Assembly: GCA_964017155.1 (NCBI GenBank)
Contig: OZ024857.1
Location: 31,202,542-31,266,541, forward strand
Direction: 5' to 3'
DNA: 64,000 bases
Origin: Oasisia sp. SBJ-2009
Taxonomy: Eukaryota > Annelida > Polychaeta > Sabellida > Siboglinidae
In this document: one piece after another, positions 61,420-64,000 of the stretch
Numbering within the stretch: position 1 is the stretch's first letter
Layout: each line of letters opens with the position of its first letter
Program-made: the position numbers and the translations under genes
The notes under the pieces: model-generated
The model's input: the letters and a program-made list of their open reading frames with translations, nothing else
Database searches by the model: none
What the model was told of the DNA's origin: nothing

Positions 61420-61780
61420 AAGAACCCAAAGAAAGCTGCCAGATTTTTTAGACACAACTATTCTAGGGAGCCAGTAACACAACTTATTGAAGACCCCCAA
61501 TGGCACACCCTCCAAACAAGAAGACAAATTAAAATACATAATATACAAGAGGGAACATAACCTAATAGATATCCCACTAGACCACGTAATTATCTATCCA
61601 ATACAACATTAGATCCTCACGTAAAGTTCCTGCAAACTAGACACTCTGCAAACATATTTGTAAACAGCTTTTTCCCAACCACAATTAGACAATGGAACAC
61701 TGTCTCAAGCCAATCACTACGTTCTTTATAAATCATTAGAGCACTCTTTAACAATTGCTTAACAAATGTTATATGCTTGT
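61420..61780 (+). pseudogene. Non-LTR ORF2 C-terminal fragment
   Basis: Plus-strand reading KKAARFFRHNYSREPVTQL, WHTLQTRRQIK and FVNSFFPTTIRQWNTVSS. It belongs to the same family as 52816-53490 (which has NYSREPGT and NSFFPTTIKEWNSLPP). Frameshifts in the middle. Confidence 0.82.
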
Positions 61781-61934
61781 TATGAATAATCCAAATATTT
61801 GTTTCAGTTTCCTGTAGTCATCGAATACGGTTAGCTCAATCACTGTTGTTACCGGCCATTACTAATAATATGCAGGACCTATATTAACCATTGTTAATCA
61901 TATAATTAATTATATAATATTTTTTCGTGTTAAG

Positions 61935-62144
61935 CTGGATGACTTTGACGAGCTGACGGATGATCTTCTGATGACGTTGCAAGCTACGAAGACAATGAAG
62001 ATCATCCAAAGTTGTATGCAACCTGGGTCACTCTTGCCCAAAGCCGACTACACAACGTGGGACACTTTGGGCAAGAGTTACACGTTAAACCCAACATATG
62101 TGGGACGGCATGTCAGGTTGAACAGTGCAGCCAACCATGTGACG
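61935..62144 (+). CDS. C48 protease gene, upstream exon (tentative)
   Basis: Reads DDFDELTDDLLMTLQ, MQPGSLLPKADYTTWDTLGK and YVGRHVRLNSAANHVT, then a possible donor ACG/GTACTG in phase 0. Acceptor GTGTTAAG at 61934. Coding-like and in phase with the next exon, but I recognise no domain and the borders are uncertain. Confidence 0.5.
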
Positions 62145-62572
62145 GTACTGGGAAATGTATCATGATAACTTAACTGACATACATGTACTTGTCGTTATAT
62201 GTTCAGGGTAGTTTAATATAAATAATTATTTTTAAAGATAAAATAATTGAGGTTTTTGAAATTTATAATCTGTATGATTCGTTTTTAAATCTGTGCACTT
62301 ACCATAATATAGTTTTAAAGTTGGTCACACTAACTATGCCCAGAAGTAACATATTAAGGAAATTAAATGTAGCGCATAGGATCATAGTAACAAAATAACA
62401 AGTGACATATTACAGGGTGTGTTCTCTAAACAGGTCGCACTGCCAACCATGGCAGAGAGCATTACTTTAGACTATTGTGATGTAGTAAACTTGATCACAA
62501 ATGCATTGCACTGCAGGGTGAGCAACCACTTCCTGTGACGCCCTGTCTAGACGACGTCTGGAAGCATCACAG

Positions 62573-62659
62573 TGTCTCCTGATGGCTGTAGTGCACAAGG
62601 TGAAGCTCTCTGGCTTTGCCTTTGGCACAATCAGACCGAACAATGATGTCGTCGATGAG
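62573..62659 (+). CDS. C48 protease gene, exon 2 visible
   Basis: Reads CLLMAVVHKVKLSGFAFGTI then RPNNDVVDE, ending GAG/GTAAGT in phase 0. The start is set at CATCACAG/TGT because that keeps phase 0 with the previous exon; another acceptor at 62550 (CTGTCTAG) is possible. Confidence 0.6.
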
Positions 62660-62770
62660 GTAAGTTAACTGGACTCTTCCAAGTAAGGTCACTAAACTTT
62701 AATCACATATTTATAGTGTATCGTGATAGGGCTATTGTGTGTCACATACCATACTGTACGGTGTGACTTG

Positions 62771-62772
<2 letters not shown>

Positions 62773-62857
<85 letters not shown>
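62773..62857. repeat. TA microsatellite in intron
   Basis: Uninterrupted TA run between two exons of the C48 gene. Confidence 0.97.
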
Positions 62858-62859
<2 letters not shown>

Positions 62860-62914
62860 TGCAATGGTGAATCATTCTGACCCAAACAAATGCCAGGTGA
62901 TTACTTTATTGTAG

Positions 62915-63025
62915 GTGATCCGAGCTGACATGCAAGTCTTGGTGGAAGCGAAGAGAGCCAATACAATTGACTGCCATGTCATGAACTTGCTCTTGAAGTC
63001 ACCACATACAGCCGCTTTCCCAAAG
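62915..63025 (+). CDS. C48 protease gene, exon 3 visible
   Basis: Between TTATTGTAG and AAG/GTACCT: VIRADMQVLVEAKRANTIDC then HVMNLLLKSPHTAAFPK. Exactly 37 codons, phase 0 at both ends. It corresponds to the helical region before the catalytic His in Ulp1-type proteases. Confidence 0.75.
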
Positions 63026-63219
63026 GTACCTCGGAATATTACAGTAACTCGATGATCATTGACAATTAATATACCTTGTACTTTTCTAAGCACTGTTGCT
63101 GAATATATTCTCTGAATGATTTTACAGGTGGTAAGTTTTTATTTGCTTGGGGACATTTACTATGTCTTATTATCCTTATGCCACACAGCTAAATGTTTTG
63201 ATGTCTGACTGTGTTTCAG

Positions 63220-63489
63220 CATGTCTTTCACGATACAGACATTGTCCTGGCACCGTTCAATGGGTTCGGTGACCATTTGGAGCTGCTGGCCTTCTACCCC
63301 AGTGTGAGAAACATTTTGTATGTCAATCCACTGGGGGAGAAGCCAACACGCATCAAAGACATCCTAGATGCGTGGAACATGATAACAAAGAGATACACAA
63401 ACGAAGTTCCTCAGGAGACATGGACGGTGACACTTCGGCCACACACCAGACAGCAAGATGGCCACAGTTGTGGGGTGTTGGTGATGGAG
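63220..63489 (+). CDS. C48 (Ulp1/SENP-like) cysteine protease, catalytic exon
   Basis: Carries the catalytic core of a C48 peptidase, the family that removes SUMO-like modifiers and also occurs in transposon-encoded proteins. After DIVLAPFNGFGDHLELLAFY comes the presumed catalytic His (GDHLELL, where the family has HW). YVNPLG follows where the family usually has an Asp (Y-DPLG), then RQQDGHSCGVLVME with the oxyanion Gln and nucleophile Cys. 90 codons, phase 0 at both ends, between TTTCAG and GAG/GTAAGT. A host SENP or a KDZ-type transposon protein are both possible. Confidence 0.85.
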
Positions 63490-63785
63490 GTAAGTGCAAA
63501 AAGCTAACAAGACACAGCTGTGTGTATGCGTGTGTGTGTGTTACATACCTCCGTTCCTTTACTTGTGGTTTTTTTCCTTGACGTGAACTCTAACCTACTT
63601 ACTTATAAATGTAATGTCCAAGATTTGTATAAATGCTTTATATTACGTATATATGTATAAGCATATATATACATAAAATCATTATATATGTTTGTGTGTA
63701 AATGTTGCATTGTTGATGCCATGTATATGAGCGAGAACGCTTGTAATGATAACTTCACATTGCACTTCCTAATCAATTGTTTCAG

Positions 63786-63888
63786 TTCGCAGATCTTCTC
63801 CTGGCTGGCGAAGACCTCATAACAGAGAGCACAGACAACAACCTGCGGAGGCAACAAGCACAGCGACTCCTCGACAACATGGACACAG
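63786..63888 (+). CDS. C48 protease gene, exon 5 visible
   Basis: Continues the fold: FADLLLAGEDLITESTDNNL then RRQQAQRLLDNMDT, ending ACAG/GTAACA in phase 1. The next acceptor (TTTTTACAG) ends at 63999, so the following exon starts at the last base of the window and the gene is cut off. Confidence 0.8.
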
Positions 63889-64000
63889 GTAACACAGTAA
63901 CATCCAGGACTTCATTGTTTATGTCTTATAATAATAGCATATGTAATTAAGCCAGTATCCCAAACCACAAGTGGTTGAAGGAAGATTATATTTTTACAGC

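Overview
This is nuclear DNA of an animal, most likely a marine invertebrate; I cannot name the species. Evidence: spliced exons with GT/AG borders, a locus for the animal mitochondrial ribosomal protein mS31 (MRPS31), L2/CR1-type non-LTR retrotransposons, a Tol2-like hAT end, a THAP exon, tRNA-derived retroposons and long TA tracts. No bacterial gene organisation is present.

Layout. 1-2392: 3' part of a non-LTR retrotransposon (end of the endonuclease, full reverse transcriptase, 3' tail) inserted into the first of four tandem copies of a large unit. 2393-47340: the tandem array. Copies B (8543-21732, 13.2 kb) and C (21733-35526, 13.8 kb) are full length. D (35527-47340) lacks the distal end of the unit. 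A (2393-8542) is deleted internally. On the minus strand each unit carries an MRPS31-like gene whose introns are filled by satellites. From 3' to 5' of the gene: 19-bp satellite and poly(A) signal, last exon, 26-bp satellite, 31-bp satellite, penultimate exon, two middle exons, a reverse-transcriptase relic, 30-bp satellite, further exon candidates, a GC-rich 23-bp satellite, then a retroposon-containing block with a TA tract.

No copy in the window is intact, and the lesions differ. A has lost the middle exons. B and C share an in-frame stop before the last exon and a lost splice donor. D has good upstream exons but has lost almost the whole last exon.

47341-64000: a junkyard of mobile DNA and gene pieces. 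There is a palindromic foldback element split by a 1.45-kb segment that carries a TATA/initiator promoter and the first exon of a THAP protein. Inverted fragments of the tandem unit lie outside the array. There are several L2/CR1-type fragments, a pair of tRNA-derived retroposons, a hAT relic between TA tracts, and a PHD-finger ORF cut off beside an antisense RT fragment. At the right edge are phase-consistent exons of a C48 (Ulp1/SENP-like) protease gene that runs off the window.

Identifications rest on motifs read by eye and remembered family sequences; no database search was run.
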